From Mesorhizobium sp. ZC-5 (GTDB lineage Bacteria > Pseudomonadota > Alphaproteobacteria > Rhizobiales > Rhizobiaceae): DNA of 64,000 bases. The stretch spans positions 62,001 to 126,000 of the forward strand of contig NZ_JAOWPT010000001.1 in the NCBI RefSeq assembly GCF_025753855.1. The letters are read 5' to 3'. The notes below the pieces were generated by a model. The model was not told the DNA's origin. It was given only the letters and a program-made list of their open reading frames with translations, and ran no database searches. Of the stretch, positions 27,763-36,983 are shown one piece after another. Each line of letters opens with the position of its first letter. Positions within the stretch are counted from its first letter, which is position 1. The position numbers were made by a program, and so were the translations under genes.

Positions 27763-29088
27763 TCAGGTCCCGGCTGTCGCAGCCATCGCGCTCTTCGCCG
27801 GCTTGCCGGCGACATAGACTTCCTTCACCGCGCGGTCGTCGCCCAGCGTCTGCAGCAGGAACAGTTCCTCCGCCAGTGTCTTCGCCGTCTCCATCCGGAG
27901 CCGCATGGCGGGCGTCGCGGAGGAATCCAGCACCACGACATCCGCATCCGTAGCCACATCGAGCGTTCCCACCTTGTCAGCGATCGACAATGCCTCGGCA
28001 TTGCCCCGCGTCAGCTGCCAGAAGGACTGGAAAGGATTCAGCTTCTCGCCGTTGAGCGCGATCACCTTGTACCCTTCGTCCATCGTCCGCAGCATCGAGT
28101 AGTTGGTGCCGCCGCCGACATCGGTCGCCGCCGCGATACGCAATGACTTCTGACGTGTCCGGTAACGCTGGTAGTCGAACAGGCCGGAGCCGAGGAACAG
28201 GTTAGAGGTCGGGCAGAACACGGCAACCGAGCCGCTGTCCGACAGCGCATCGGCCTCGCGTTCGGAAAGGTGGATGCAGTGGCCAAGCAGCGCCTTTCTG
28301 CCGAGCAACCCGTAATGCTCGTAGACATCCGTATAGTCGCGAGCCCACGGATGAAGTTCCTGCGTGAATGCGATCTCCCTGTCGTTTTCCGAAAGGTGCG
28401 TCTGCATGTGCAGGTCGGGAAATTCCCGCATCAGCGCGCCGGCCATTTCCATCTGCTCCGGCGACGAGGTGATGGCGAAACGCGGCGTCACCGCATAGAG
28501 CTGCCGGCCCTTGCCGTGCCATTCCGCAATCAGCGCCTTGGTGTCGTCATAACCCGATTGCGGCGTGTCCAGCACGCCTTCCGGGGCGTTGCGGTCCATC
28601 ATCACCTTGCCGGCGATGTTCAGCATGTTGCGGTCATGCGATTCGGCGAAGAAAGCTTCGGCAGATTCCTTGTGCACCGAGCAGTAGGCGGCCACCGTCG
28701 TGGTGCCGTGCCGCACCGTCTCGTCGAGGAACAGCCGGGCGATCCGGCGGCCGTGCTGGGTGTTGGCAAATTTCGTTTCTTCCGGAAACGTATAGGTATT
28801 CAACCAGTCGAGCAGCTCCGCGCCATAGGACGCGATCACCTGCATCTGCGGAAAATGCACATGCGCGTCGATGAAACCCGGCAGCAGCAGATGCGGCCGG
28901 TGATCGATCTTCTTCGCATCGTCGCCAGCTTGCCTTGCAACGTCGGAATAGCCACCAGCAGCGACAATCCTGCCGTCGCGGATCAGCAGCCCGCCATCCT
29001 CCTCGTAAGCATAGGCGGCATGGTCGTCGATGCTGTCCGGCCAGCGCAGGAAGGTCAAGGTCCGGCCGCGAAGCAGCGTGTCGGTCAT
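27763..29088 (-). CDS. guaD: Guanine deaminase
   Basis: 441 residues of the amidohydrolase superfamily. Metal ligands are visible: LPGFIDAHVHFPQ near residue 70 (H-x-H), then THLSEND, GHCIHLSE and ATDVGGGTNYSM with the final Asp. It converts guanine to xanthine and ammonia, supplying xanthine dehydrogenase. I start it at the ATG of MTDTLLRG; the 14 extra upstream codons are not conserved in type. The gene begins 10 bases after the urate hydroxylase gene, so the two are one transcript. Confidence 0.95.
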   Translation of the reverse strand: MTDTLLRGRTLTFLRWPDSIDDHAAYAYEEDGGLLIRDGRIVAAGGYSDVARQAGDDAKKIDHRPHLLLPGFIDAHVHFPQMQVIASYGAELLDWLNTYTFPEETKFANTQHGRRIARLFLDETVRHGTTTVAAYCSVHKESAEAFFAESHDRNMLNIAGKVMMDRNAPEGVLDTPQSGYDDTKALIAEWHGKGRQLYAVTPRFAITSSPEQMEMAGALMREFPDLHMQTHLSENDREIAFTQELHPWARDYTDVYEHYGLLGRKALLGHCIHLSEREADALSDSGSVAVFCPTSNLFLGSGLFDYQRYRTRQKSLRIAAATDVGGGTNYSMLRTMDEGYKVIALNGEKLNPFQSFWQLTRGNAEALSIADKVGTLDVATDADVVVLDSSATPAMRLRMETAKTLAEELFLLQTLGDDRAVKEVYVAGKPAKSAMAATAGT

Positions 29089-29098
29089 GATGTTCTGC

Positions 29099-30316
29099 CT
29101 ATTTCCGCGCTTCTTCGAACCAGGTGGCAAGCAACTGCCGCTCTTCCGGCGTCACCCCGGTCACGTTGCCGGGCGGCATGGCATGGCTGCGGCCGGCCTG
29201 CAGGTAGATCTCGCGCGCATGTTCGGCGATCGCCGCGTCGGTCTCCAGCATGACGCCCTTCGGCGCGTGATAGATGCCCTCCCAGCCCGGCTCCTGCGCA
29301 TGGCACATGGCACAGCGCCCGAGCACCGTATCGCGCACCTTCGGAAAATGCGTCGATGCGATCAAAGCCTGGTTTGCCGAGGATTCCTTGACCTCGCCGG
29401 TCAGGATCTTCGGCACCGTCGACAGCCACATGATGATGATGAACAGGATGCCGGCAGCAAGCCAGGTCCAGGTCGGGCTGCCTTTGCGCGCATGCATGGT
29501 GTTGAAATAGTGCCGGATCAAAACGCCGATGATGAACACCAGCGACGCGATCACCCAGTTGAACTGCGTGCCGAACGCCAGCGGATAGTGGTTCGACAGC
29601 ATCAGGAACAGCACCGGCAGCGTCAGGTAGTTGTTGTGCAGCGAGCGCGTCTTGGCGATCTTGCCGTATTTCGGGTCGGGCTTGCGGCCGGCGATCAGGT
29701 CGGCGACGACGATCTTCTGATTGGGAATGATGACAAGGAACACATTCGCCGACATGATGGTGGCGGTGAAGGCGCCGAGATGCAGGAAGGCGGCGCGACC
29801 GGTGAAAAGCTGCGTATAGCCCCAGGCCATGAACACCACGACCGCATAGAGCACCAACATCAGCAGCGTATCGTTGTTGCCGAGCGGCGATTTGCACAGA
29901 AGATCGTAGACCAGCCAGCCAAAACCGAGCGATGCCAGCGAGATCAGGATCGCCACCGGCGCCGACACGTCGAGCACGTTCGGATCGATGAGATAGAGGT
30001 CGGCGCCGGCGTAGTAGACGATCGCGAGCAGCGCGAAGCCGCTCAGCCAGGTCGCGTAGGATTCCCATTTGAACCAGGTCAGGTGTTCCGGCATCTCGGC
30101 CGGCGCCACCAGATATTTCTGGATGTGGTAGAAGCCGCCGCCATGCACCTGCCATTCCTCGCCATGCGCACCGGCCGGCAGGCCGGGCCGCTGGCGCAGG
30201 CCAAGATCAAGCGCGACGAAATAGAAGGACGAGCCGATCCAGGCGATGCCGGTGACGACGTGCAGCCAGCGCACGCCGAAGCTCAGCCAGTCCCAGAATA
30301 TCGCGAAATCGTTCAT
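29099..30316 (-). CDS. puuD: Urate hydroxylase PuuD, membrane protein with cytochrome c domain
   Basis: 405 residues: about eight membrane segments in the first 320 residues, then a periplasmic cytochrome c domain with the haem site CAMCH near residue 335 and an axial-ligand region SHAMPPGN. This is the arrangement of the PuuD urate oxidase found in Agrobacterium and relatives, which passes electrons from urate to a respiratory cytochrome rather than to oxygen. It makes 5-hydroxyisourate, the substrate of the uraH product encoded 7 kb away. Upstream, a repeat-rich region separates it from the divergent LysR gene. Confidence 0.95.
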   Translation of the reverse strand: MNDFAIFWDWLSFGVRWLHVVTGIAWIGSSFYFVALDLGLRQRPGLPAGAHGEEWQVHGGGFYHIQKYLVAPAEMPEHLTWFKWESYATWLSGFALLAIVYYAGADLYLIDPNVLDVSAPVAILISLASLGFGWLVYDLLCKSPLGNNDTLLMLVLYAVVVFMAWGYTQLFTGRAAFLHLGAFTATIMSANVFLVIIPNQKIVVADLIAGRKPDPKYGKIAKTRSLHNNYLTLPVLFLMLSNHYPLAFGTQFNWVIASLVFIIGVLIRHYFNTMHARKGSPTWTWLAAGILFIIIMWLSTVPKILTGEVKESSANQALIASTHFPKVRDTVLGRCAMCHAQEPGWEGIYHAPKGVMLETDAAIAEHAREIYLQAGRSHAMPPGNVTGVTPEERQLLATWFEEARK

Positions 30317-30425
30317 ATTCCCCTGCCCTGTTCCGGGCCCTCAACTCGGTTTTTGATTGTTGCGGTTTCAAGCCTTCACGGAAAGAGGAGACGTACACGA
30401 TGACTTTCAAAAAAAAATGGAAAAT

Positions 30426-30529
30426 AATCGGCAATCCGGCAATCGGCGGTTGAGTATCAAACCGTCGCAAGCACCCGCCGAAGGATTATTATGATGCCAA
30501 GCGACTGCCGATTGCCGACTGCCGACTGC
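30426..30529. repeat. Inverted and tandem repeats between puuD and lysR
   Basis: AATCGGC occurs at 30426 and 30441 with AATCCGGC between them. On the other side, CGACTGC is repeated four times head to tail at 30502-30529, one copy reading CGATTGC. GGCAATCGGC (30438-30447) and GCCGATTGCC (30507-30516) are exact complements, so the two groups form a large dyad about 80 bases across in the divergent promoter region. It could bind the LysR protein or be a simple repeat family member. Confidence 0.55.
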
Positions 30530-30551
30530 CGCGCGAGGGACACGCGCTAGC

Positions 30552-31472
30552 ATGGCCTATCTGGACAACATCGCCGTCTTCGTCCGCGTCGTCGAACTTG
30601 GCAACCTTTCGGCCGCCGGCCGTGACATGCGCATTTCGCCGGCCGTCGCGTCCAACCGCATCAAGGAACTCGAAAAACACCTCGGCGTCCGCCTCTTCAA
30701 CCGCACCACCCGCCAGTTGATGCCGACGGAGCAAGGCACCGTCTTCTACACCGGCGCCAAGCAGGTGCTGGAAGCGATCGTCGAGGCCGAAGCCGCCGTC
30801 AGCGCACTGTCTGGCCAACCGCGCGGCTCCATCCGCGTCACCGCGCCGCTCGGTCTCGGCCGCCGGCTCATCGCATCGGGTATTCCGGATTTCCACGACA
30901 AATATCCCGACATCGAGGTCCGCCTGCGGCTTTCCGACCACAACGTCGACATCATGAAGGAAGGCATCGACGTCGCTTTCCGGCTCGGGCTGCTCGAGGA
31001 TTCCAGCCTGCGCATGCGCGGCATCATGGAATGTGAGCGCGTGCTCGTGGCTGCGCCGAAATATCTGGACGCGCGCGGCGAGCCGACCGATCCCAGCGAA
31101 CTGATCTCCAGGAAACACGATTGCCTGATGCTGCGCTTTCCCGGCTCCAAGGAATATTTCTGGACGCTGAACACGCCTGCCGGTCCGATGAAGTTCGAAG
31201 TGCACGGCCCGTTCGACAGCGACGATGGCGACGTGATCACCGGCTGGGCGCTGGCAGGCCGCGGCATCATCAACAAGCCACGCTTCGAGGTCGAGCCCTT
31301 CATCCGCGACCAGCGGTTGAAAGTCATCCTAACCGGCACGCCGCCGACGCCGGTGCAGTTCGCCGCCGTCTATCCGCACAAGAAATTCCAGGATCCGAAA
31401 GTCCGCCTGCTGCTCGATTTCATGGCCGAGCGCTGCCAGCGGCTGATCAAGGATCTGCTGGCGGGACGCTGA
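30552..31472 (+). CDS. LysR-family transcriptional regulator
   Basis: 306 residues. An N-terminal winged helix-turn-helix (FVRVVELGNLSAAGRDMRIS, then VASNRIKELEKHLGVRLFNRTTR) precedes the two-lobed co-inducer domain, with the usual RVTAPLGLGRRL start. It is divergent from puuD, which is the classic position of a LysR gene relative to its target. The ligand is unknown; a purine intermediate is a fair guess from context. Start ATG follows a GAGGGAC stretch of weak ribosome-site quality. Confidence 0.9.
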   Translation: MAYLDNIAVFVRVVELGNLSAAGRDMRISPAVASNRIKELEKHLGVRLFNRTTRQLMPTEQGTVFYTGAKQVLEAIVEAEAAVSALSGQPRGSIRVTAPLGLGRRLIASGIPDFHDKYPDIEVRLRLSDHNVDIMKEGIDVAFRLGLLEDSSLRMRGIMECERVLVAAPKYLDARGEPTDPSELISRKHDCLMLRFPGSKEYFWTLNTPAGPMKFEVHGPFDSDDGDVITGWALAGRGIINKPRFEVEPFIRDQRLKVILTGTPPTPVQFAAVYPHKKFQDPKVRLLLDFMAERCQRLIKDLLAGR

Positions 31473-31589
31473 ACCAAGAAAAGACACCCGCAGCGTTATC
31501 GCTTGCAGCGCCGGCGTCATGAAGCCAATGTAATTTCGCCCCCCGGAGCAGCTATCCCCGGTCAGGTGCAGACATGACAGGAGGCCACG

Positions 31590-32075
31590 ATGAGCATCAC
31601 CACGAAGAACGATCTGAAATCGAACACCAAGACGACATCCATCGCCCTGCTCAATGCGCGGCTGGTCGACGCCATCGACCTCGCGCTGATCACCAAGCAG
31701 GCACATTGGAACGTCAAGGGACCGCAGTTCATCGCCATTCACGAGATGCTGGACGGCTTCCGCACCGAACTGGATGGTCATGTCGACACCATCGCCGAGC
31801 GCGCGGTGCAGCTCGGCGGCACCGCCTTCGGCACATCGCAGGACGTGTCCAGGGCGAGCACGATCAAGGCCTATCCGACCGACATCCACAAGACCAAGGA
31901 CCATCTGGCAGGGCTGATCGACCGCTATGCGGCGGCGGCCAAGGCGGCACGCGCTGCCATCGACGAAGCCGACGAGGCGGGCGACGCCGACACAGCCGAC
32001 ATCTTCACCGGCTATTCACGCGCGCTGGACAAGTCGCTGTGGTTCCTGGAAGCGCACACGCAGGAAAAGGAATAG
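31590..32075 (+). CDS. dps: Dps-like ferritin, DNA protection during starvation
   Basis: 161 residues. The ferroxidase residues are in KQAHWNVKGPQFIAIHEMLD (His and Asp) and DGFRTELDGHVDTIAERAVQLGG (Glu), the Dps signature. It forms hollow dodecamers that bind DNA, oxidise ferrous iron with peroxide and store it. AGGAGG precedes the ATG. It is convergent with xdhC, separated by only five bases, and seems functionally separate from the purine genes around it. Confidence 0.94.
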   Translation: MSITTKNDLKSNTKTTSIALLNARLVDAIDLALITKQAHWNVKGPQFIAIHEMLDGFRTELDGHVDTIAERAVQLGGTAFGTSQDVSRASTIKAYPTDIHKTKDHLAGLIDRYAAAAKAARAAIDEADEAGDADTADIFTGYSRALDKSLWFLEAHTQEKE

Positions 32076-32080
32076 TCAGC

Positions 32081-33070
32081 TTACCGGCGCGCCGTGACGA
32101 GATCCGCCGCGCCCTTTTTGGCATTCGAGGCGTAAAGGGCAAGCGCGGTCATGATCTCCGCCGATGCAAGCGCGGCGATGACGGCCGGCCGCTTGTCCTT
32201 CACCTGATCGCCGCCTATCGGCGAGACGAGACGGGAAAATTCCGCTTCGCTGCCGCCGGCGTTCTTGACGAACCAGGTCTTGAACGTCGCCTTCTTTGTC
32301 TTTGAGCCGATCATGCCGACATAGGCGGCGTCGTTGCGTTTCAGCGCTTCGGCCACGATCAGGAAGTCGAGGGCGTGGTCGTGCGTCAGCACCACGATTG
32401 CTGTTCCGGCGGGCGCCTCGCGTATCATTTCTTCGGGCATCGGCGTCAGCTTCTTCTCAACCGCCTCTGGCATGCCTTCGAGTTCTTCCGACCGCGTTTC
32501 TATGACCACGACATGCACCGGCAGCAGCGCCATCGCCATCGCGAGCGCCTTGCCGACATGGCCGCCGCCAAACAGGTAGACATGAGGGAATTGCGCTTCG
32601 CTCTCTTCCGCGGCCCGCACAAGCTCCGCCGCCAGCGTGGCGTCCACCATGCGGATCAACACCTCCACGCGCCCACCGCAGCATTGGCCGATCTCCGGCC
32701 CGAGCGGCACGTCGAGCGTGGCCTGCGTATCCCTCCCCCTTGAGGGGAGGGTGGCCGCGAAGCGGCCGGGTGGGGTCGCTGCGGCAGCGCGCGGCGTGCT
32801 GACGGTTCCTTCTGAAGGTACCCCCTCTGGCTGCTTCGCAGCCATCTCCCCCTCAAGGGGGGAGAAAGTCGCCAGCATCTGCCTGGCCTTGTCGATTGCC
32901 ATGTATTCGAGCTGGCCGCCTCCGATCGTGCCGAATGTTGCCAACGGCGAGACCAGCATGAGGGCGCCCTTCTCGCGCGGCGTCGAGCCTTTGGTGCCCG
33001 CAACCTCGACCAGCGCCGTCGCAGCATTAGCAGCGAGAAAGTCCCTGAGGTTTTGCACGTCCGACATCAT
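32081..33070 (-). CDS. xdhC: Xanthine dehydrogenase accessory protein XdhC, with internal repeat-derived insert
   Basis: 329 residues. The N-terminal XdhC domain (ALVEVAGTKGSTPREKGALMLV) and the C-terminal NAD-binding-like domain (HVYLFGGGHVGKALAMAMA, then VLTHDHALDFLI) are both clear. XdhC binds molybdenum cofactor, aids its sulphuration and inserts it into xanthine dehydrogenase. Residues about 69-114 do not belong to the family: they begin after KARQMLATFS and end before TQATLDVPLGP, and are encoded by a palindromic repeat element that keeps the frame. Two ATG codons stand in a row at the start; either may be used. Last gene of the uraH-xdhABC operon. Confidence 0.9.
   Translation of the reverse strand: MMSDVQNLRDFLAANAATALVEVAGTKGSTPREKGALMLVSPLATFGTIGGGQLEYMAIDKARQMLATFSPLEGEMAAKQPEGVPSEGTVSTPRAAAATPPGRFAATLPSRGRDTQATLDVPLGPEIGQCCGGRVEVLIRMVDATLAAELVRAAEESEAQFPHVYLFGGGHVGKALAMAMALLPVHVVVIETRSEELEGMPEAVEKKLTPMPEEMIREAPAGTAIVVLTHDHALDFLIVAEALKRNDAAYVGMIGSKTKKATFKTWFVKNAGGSEAEFSRLVSPIGGDQVKDKRPAVIAALASAEIMTALALYASNAKKGAADLVTARR
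32728..32866. repeat. Composite palindromic repeat inserted in frame in xdhC
   Basis: Two hairpins bound the element: CCCTCCCC with GGGGAGGG (32731-32751) and a TCTCCCCCT hairpin with AGGGGGGAGA (32845-32865). Smaller ones lie inside (GGCCGCGAAGCGGCC and CTGCTTCGCAG). Such mosaics are normally intergenic in rhizobia. Here it supplies about 46 codons without a stop. Confidence 0.75.
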
Positions 33071-33127
33071 CGTATTCCCAAGTGGGAAATATAGGCTTTT
33101 TCAGCCTCTGTTGCACCTTTGGCGGTC

Positions 33128-35488
33128 TCAGGCCTTCGCTTCCGCCTTCAGCCGCTCCACCGCCATCAGCACCCGCTCGGGCGTCGCCGGCGCATCGAGG
33201 CGCGGGCAGATCTTGTGGTCGGCCACGCTCGCCACGGCATCCGAAAGCGCGTGCAGCACCGACATTCCAAGCGGGAACGGCGGCTCGCCCACGGCCTTGG
33301 ACCGGTGCACCGTCGGCTCGTATGCTTCCGGCCAATTTGCCAGCGTGACGTTGAAGATCTTCGGCCGATCCGAGGCGAGCGGGATCTTGTAGGTCGACGG
33401 GGCATGCGTGCGCAGCCGGCCCTTGTCGTCCCACCACAGCTCCTCGGTGGTCAGCCAGCCCATGCCCTGGATAAAGCCGCCTTCCACCTGGCCGAGGTCG
33501 ATGGCGCGGTTCAGCGAACGGCCGGTCTCGTGCAGGATATCGGTGCGCTCGACCATGTATTCGCCGGTCAGCGTATCGATCGAAACCTCCGAGCACGCCG
33601 CCCCATAGGCGAAATAATAGAACGGGCGGCCCTCGCCCTTGTCCCGGTTCCAGTGGATTTTCGGCGTCTTGTAAAAACCCGCCGCCGAAAGCTGGATACG
33701 CGCCATATACGCTTGCTTGACCAGGTCGGCGAAGGCGATCTCCTGGTTGCCGACGCGTACCCGGTTGGGCAGGAAAACCACCTGATCGTGCGGCACCTGG
33801 TATTTTTCGGCGGCGAAATCGGTCAGCCGCTCCTTGATCTGGCGGGCCCCGTTCTGCGCCGCCATGCCGTTGAGGTCGGTGCCGGAGGACGCCGCCGTCG
33901 CCGAGGTATTCGGAACTTTTCCGGTCGTGGTCGCGGTGATCTTCACCTGGTCGAGATCGATCTGGAATTCTTCCGCAACGACCTGGGCAACCTTGGTGTT
34001 GAGGCCCTGCCCCATCTCGGTGCCGCCATGGTTCAGATGGACCGAACCGTCGGTATAGACATGCACCAGCGCGCCGGCCTGGTTGTAATGCGTGGCCGTG
34101 AACGAGATGCCGAATTTCACCGGCGTCAGCGCCATCCCGCGCTTGACGACGGAACTGTTGGCATTGAAGGCGTCGATGGTGCGCCGCCGCCGCGCATAGT
34201 CGCTGCTTTCCTCCAGTTCCGCGATGATGCGGTGGATGATGTTGTCTTCCACCGTCTGGTGGTACGGCGTGACGTTGCGGCCCCCCCTCTTGTCATCGCT
34301 CGCCCCGTAGAAATTCAGCTTGCGGATTTCCAGCGGGTCCTTGCCGACGGCAAACGCCACTTCGTCGATGACGCGCTCAGCGCCGACCATGCCTTGCGGG
34401 CCGCCGAAACCGCGAAAAGCCGTATTCGAAACCGTATTAGTGTAGAGCGGCGCCGATTTCGCCAGCACGGCGGGATAAAAATAGGTGTTGTCGCAGTGGA
34501 ACAGCGCGCGGTCGGTGACCGGGCCGGAAAGGTCCGCCGAAAAACCGCAGCGGGCCGCGAACATGAAGTCGACACCGAGGATATTGCCTTCACCGTCGAA
34601 ACCCACCTCGTAGTCGATCAGGAAGTCGTGCCGCTTGCCGGTGGCGATCATGTCGTCGTCGCGGTCGGGCCTGATCTTCACCGCGCGGCGATGTTTTTTA
34701 GCCGCGATAGCCGCCAGCGCGGCAAACTGGTTGCCCTGTGTTTCCTTGCCGCCGAAGCCGCCGCCCATGCGGCGTATCTCCACCGTCACCGCATGGCTCG
34801 GCACACCGAGCGCGTGGCCGACCATATGCTGCACTTCGCTCGGATGCTGCGTCGAGCAGTAGACGGTGACGTCCTGGTCCTCGCCGGGAATAGCCATGGC
34901 GATATGGCCTTCGAGGTAGAAATGTTCCTGCCCGCCTACCCGCATCTGGCCCTTGATACGGCGCGGCGCCCTGGCGATCGCAGCAGCCGCATCGCCGCGC
35001 TTCAGCGTCAGCGGCGGCGTGACCAGCTTCGAGCTGACCGGATCGAGTTCGCCGATGTCGATGATCGCTGGCAGTTCGGTATAGGTGACTTTCGCCAGCC
35101 GCGTCGCGCGCCGCGCGGCTTCGCGCGTTTCGCCGATGACGCAGAAGATCGGCTGGCCGAAGAACTGCACCTTGCCATCGGCCAGCACCGGCTCGTCATG
35201 GCGTCCGGTCGGCGAAATGTCGTTCTCGCCCGGCACATCGCCGGCGAGCAGCACGTCGACCACGCCGGGCGCACTGCGAACCGCCGACACGTCGAGGTCG
35301 CGGATGGTTCCATGCGCCACCGTCGACAGGCCGAGGCAGCCATGCAGAGTGCCGGCCGGCTCGGGCATATCGTCGATATACATCGCCTCGCCGGTGACAT
35401 GCTTGTGCGCTGAATCGTGGCGCTGGTCGGTGGCGACGCCGCCTTTGATCTTCGCGGCCTGGAGGTTGGGGGTGGCGTGCTTGTTCAT
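33128..35488 (-). CDS. xdhB: Xanthine dehydrogenase, molybdenum-binding subunit
   Basis: 786 residues. Typical molybdenum-hydroxylase features: GVDVLLAGDVPG-type start of the a/b hammerhead (here GVVDVLLAGDVPGEND), the GGGFGGKETQ cofactor loop, RGFGGPQGM and a C-terminal VEGGFIQGMGWL. It holds the molybdopterin where hypoxanthine and xanthine are hydroxylated to urate. The start is the ATG after GGAGG; 62 further upstream codons are the other frame of xdhA. Ten bases separate it from xdhA and 57 from xdhC. Confidence 0.95.
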   Translation of the reverse strand: MNKHATPNLQAAKIKGGVATDQRHDSAHKHVTGEAMYIDDMPEPAGTLHGCLGLSTVAHGTIRDLDVSAVRSAPGVVDVLLAGDVPGENDISPTGRHDEPVLADGKVQFFGQPIFCVIGETREAARRATRLAKVTYTELPAIIDIGELDPVSSKLVTPPLTLKRGDAAAAIARAPRRIKGQMRVGGQEHFYLEGHIAMAIPGEDQDVTVYCSTQHPSEVQHMVGHALGVPSHAVTVEIRRMGGGFGGKETQGNQFAALAAIAAKKHRRAVKIRPDRDDDMIATGKRHDFLIDYEVGFDGEGNILGVDFMFAARCGFSADLSGPVTDRALFHCDNTYFYPAVLAKSAPLYTNTVSNTAFRGFGGPQGMVGAERVIDEVAFAVGKDPLEIRKLNFYGASDDKRGGRNVTPYHQTVEDNIIHRIIAELEESSDYARRRRTIDAFNANSSVVKRGMALTPVKFGISFTATHYNQAGALVHVYTDGSVHLNHGGTEMGQGLNTKVAQVVAEEFQIDLDQVKITATTTGKVPNTSATAASSGTDLNGMAAQNGARQIKERLTDFAAEKYQVPHDQVVFLPNRVRVGNQEIAFADLVKQAYMARIQLSAAGFYKTPKIHWNRDKGEGRPFYYFAYGAACSEVSIDTLTGEYMVERTDILHETGRSLNRAIDLGQVEGGFIQGMGWLTTEELWWDDKGRLRTHAPSTYKIPLASDRPKIFNVTLANWPEAYEPTVHRSKAVGEPPFPLGMSVLHALSDAVASVADHKICPRLDAPATPERVLMAVERLKAEAKA

Positions 35489-35498
35489 CCGAACCTCC

Positions 35499-36980
35499 TC
35501 ACGCCGCCACCGCCCGCGAAACCTGTATCGGCGCCTTGCCGGCCTGGGTCTCGGCGAAGAACCTGAGCAGCAGGTTGCGCGCGGCCAGCGCCCGGTATTC
35601 GGCCGAGGCCCGCATGTCGGTAAGTGGCGTGAAATCGGTGGCATAGGCGCCCAGCGCTGCCTCGACCGTCTCAACCGTCCACGGCTTGCCGGTCAGCGCC
35701 TTTTCCACCGCCGCCGCCCGCTTCGGCGTCGCCGCCATGCCGCCATAGGCGATGCGGATCTTTTCCACCGTGCCGTCTTTGGCAAGCGTCAAATGAAATG
35801 CGCCGAGCGCCGCGGTAATGTCCTCGTCGCGCCGCTTGGTGATCTTATAGACCGCGAACTTTGTGCCCTTCGCCGGCAGCGGCACATGTACGGCTTCGAC
35901 GAACTCGCCCGGCTGCCGGTCCTGCTTGCCATACGCGATGAAGAACTTTTCCAGCGGCATCGTCCGCCGCTTCTTGCCCTTGCGCAATGTCAGCGTGGCG
36001 CCGAGCGCGATCAGCGGCGGCGGCATGTCGCCGATCGGCGAACCGTTGGCGATGTTGCCGCCGATCGTGCCCATGTTGCGCACCTGCTCGCCACCGATGC
36101 GGTCGATCAGCGGTCCAAGCGCCGGGATGCGTTTCGACAACAGCGCGAACGCGTCGGTGTAGGTGGCGCCTGCGCCGATGCTGATCGCGCCGTCCTGTTC
36201 CGAAATGTCCTGCAACCCGTCGAGGTTGCCGATGAACACTGCCGGCGAGATGTCCCGCATGTGCTTGGTCACCCAGAGCCCGACATCGGTCGAACCGGCA
36301 ACGATGGTGGCTTTTGGTTCCGCCTGAAGGATCGCCGCAAGGTCGTCGACGTTTGCGGGAATGGCGAGTCGGACACTGCCGACGCCGATCTCGACGCGCG
36401 CGCCGTCGCGCAATTCCTGCAGCTTCGCGGTCACCTTGGACCGTTCCGCCGCCAGCGGATCCTTCGCCGCCTTGCCGTAGCTGGAGATGGCGCGCGCCGC
36501 GCGCACGATCGCCTCGTAGCCGGTGCAGCGGCAGAGATTGCCTTGCAGCGCCTTCTCGATTGCCACGTCGGATGGTTCCGGCGACTTCATCCAAAGCGCA
36601 TAGAGCGACATCACGAAACCCGGCGTGCAGAACCCGCATTGCGAACCGTGGAAGTCGACCATGGCCTGCTGCACCGGGTGTAGCTTCCCGGCTCCGCCGC
36701 GCAGATGCTCGACGGTGACCACATGACAGCCGTCGAGCGAGCCCATGAAACGGATGCAGGCGTTGACGCTTTCATAGACGAGCTTGCCGCCGGAGAGCCG
36801 GCCGACCAGCACCGTGCAGGCGCCGCAGTCGCCCTCTGCGCAGCCTTCCTTGGATCCGCGCAGCGAACGGCGGAGCCTGAGATAGTCAAGCAGCGTCTCA
36901 TCTGGCGTGACGTCATTCAGCGCCACCGTTTCCCCGTTGAGCAGGAAACGGATTTCGTCGCGGATCTTGATCGCAGCCAT
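35499..36980 (-). CDS. xdhA: Xanthine dehydrogenase, FAD and iron-sulphur subunit
   Basis: 493 residues. The first [2Fe-2S] cluster is bound by CAEGDCGACTV near residue 45 and the second by CGFCTPGF and NLCRCTGY between about 110 and 155. The FAD domain follows with ATIVAGSTDVGLWV and IGGNIANGSPIGD, then a CO dehydrogenase flavoprotein C-terminal domain. It passes electrons from the molybdenum subunit to NAD. It begins three bases downstream of uraH, showing a uraH-xdhA-xdhB-xdhC operon. Confidence 0.95.
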   Translation of the reverse strand: MAAIKIRDEIRFLLNGETVALNDVTPDETLLDYLRLRRSLRGSKEGCAEGDCGACTVLVGRLSGGKLVYESVNACIRFMGSLDGCHVVTVEHLRGGAGKLHPVQQAMVDFHGSQCGFCTPGFVMSLYALWMKSPEPSDVAIEKALQGNLCRCTGYEAIVRAARAISSYGKAAKDPLAAERSKVTAKLQELRDGARVEIGVGSVRLAIPANVDDLAAILQAEPKATIVAGSTDVGLWVTKHMRDISPAVFIGNLDGLQDISEQDGAISIGAGATYTDAFALLSKRIPALGPLIDRIGGEQVRNMGTIGGNIANGSPIGDMPPPLIALGATLTLRKGKKRRTMPLEKFFIAYGKQDRQPGEFVEAVHVPLPAKGTKFAVYKITKRRDEDITAALGAFHLTLAKDGTVEKIRIAYGGMAATPKRAAAVEKALTGKPWTVETVEAALGAYATDFTPLTDMRASAEYRALAARNLLLRFFAETQAGKAPIQVSRAVAA

Positions 36981-36983
36981 CGC

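Noticed and set aside
33119-35413. A 764-codon plus-strand frame antisense to xdhB
   Set aside because: Low-complexity composition with no domain, opposite a confidently identified gene.
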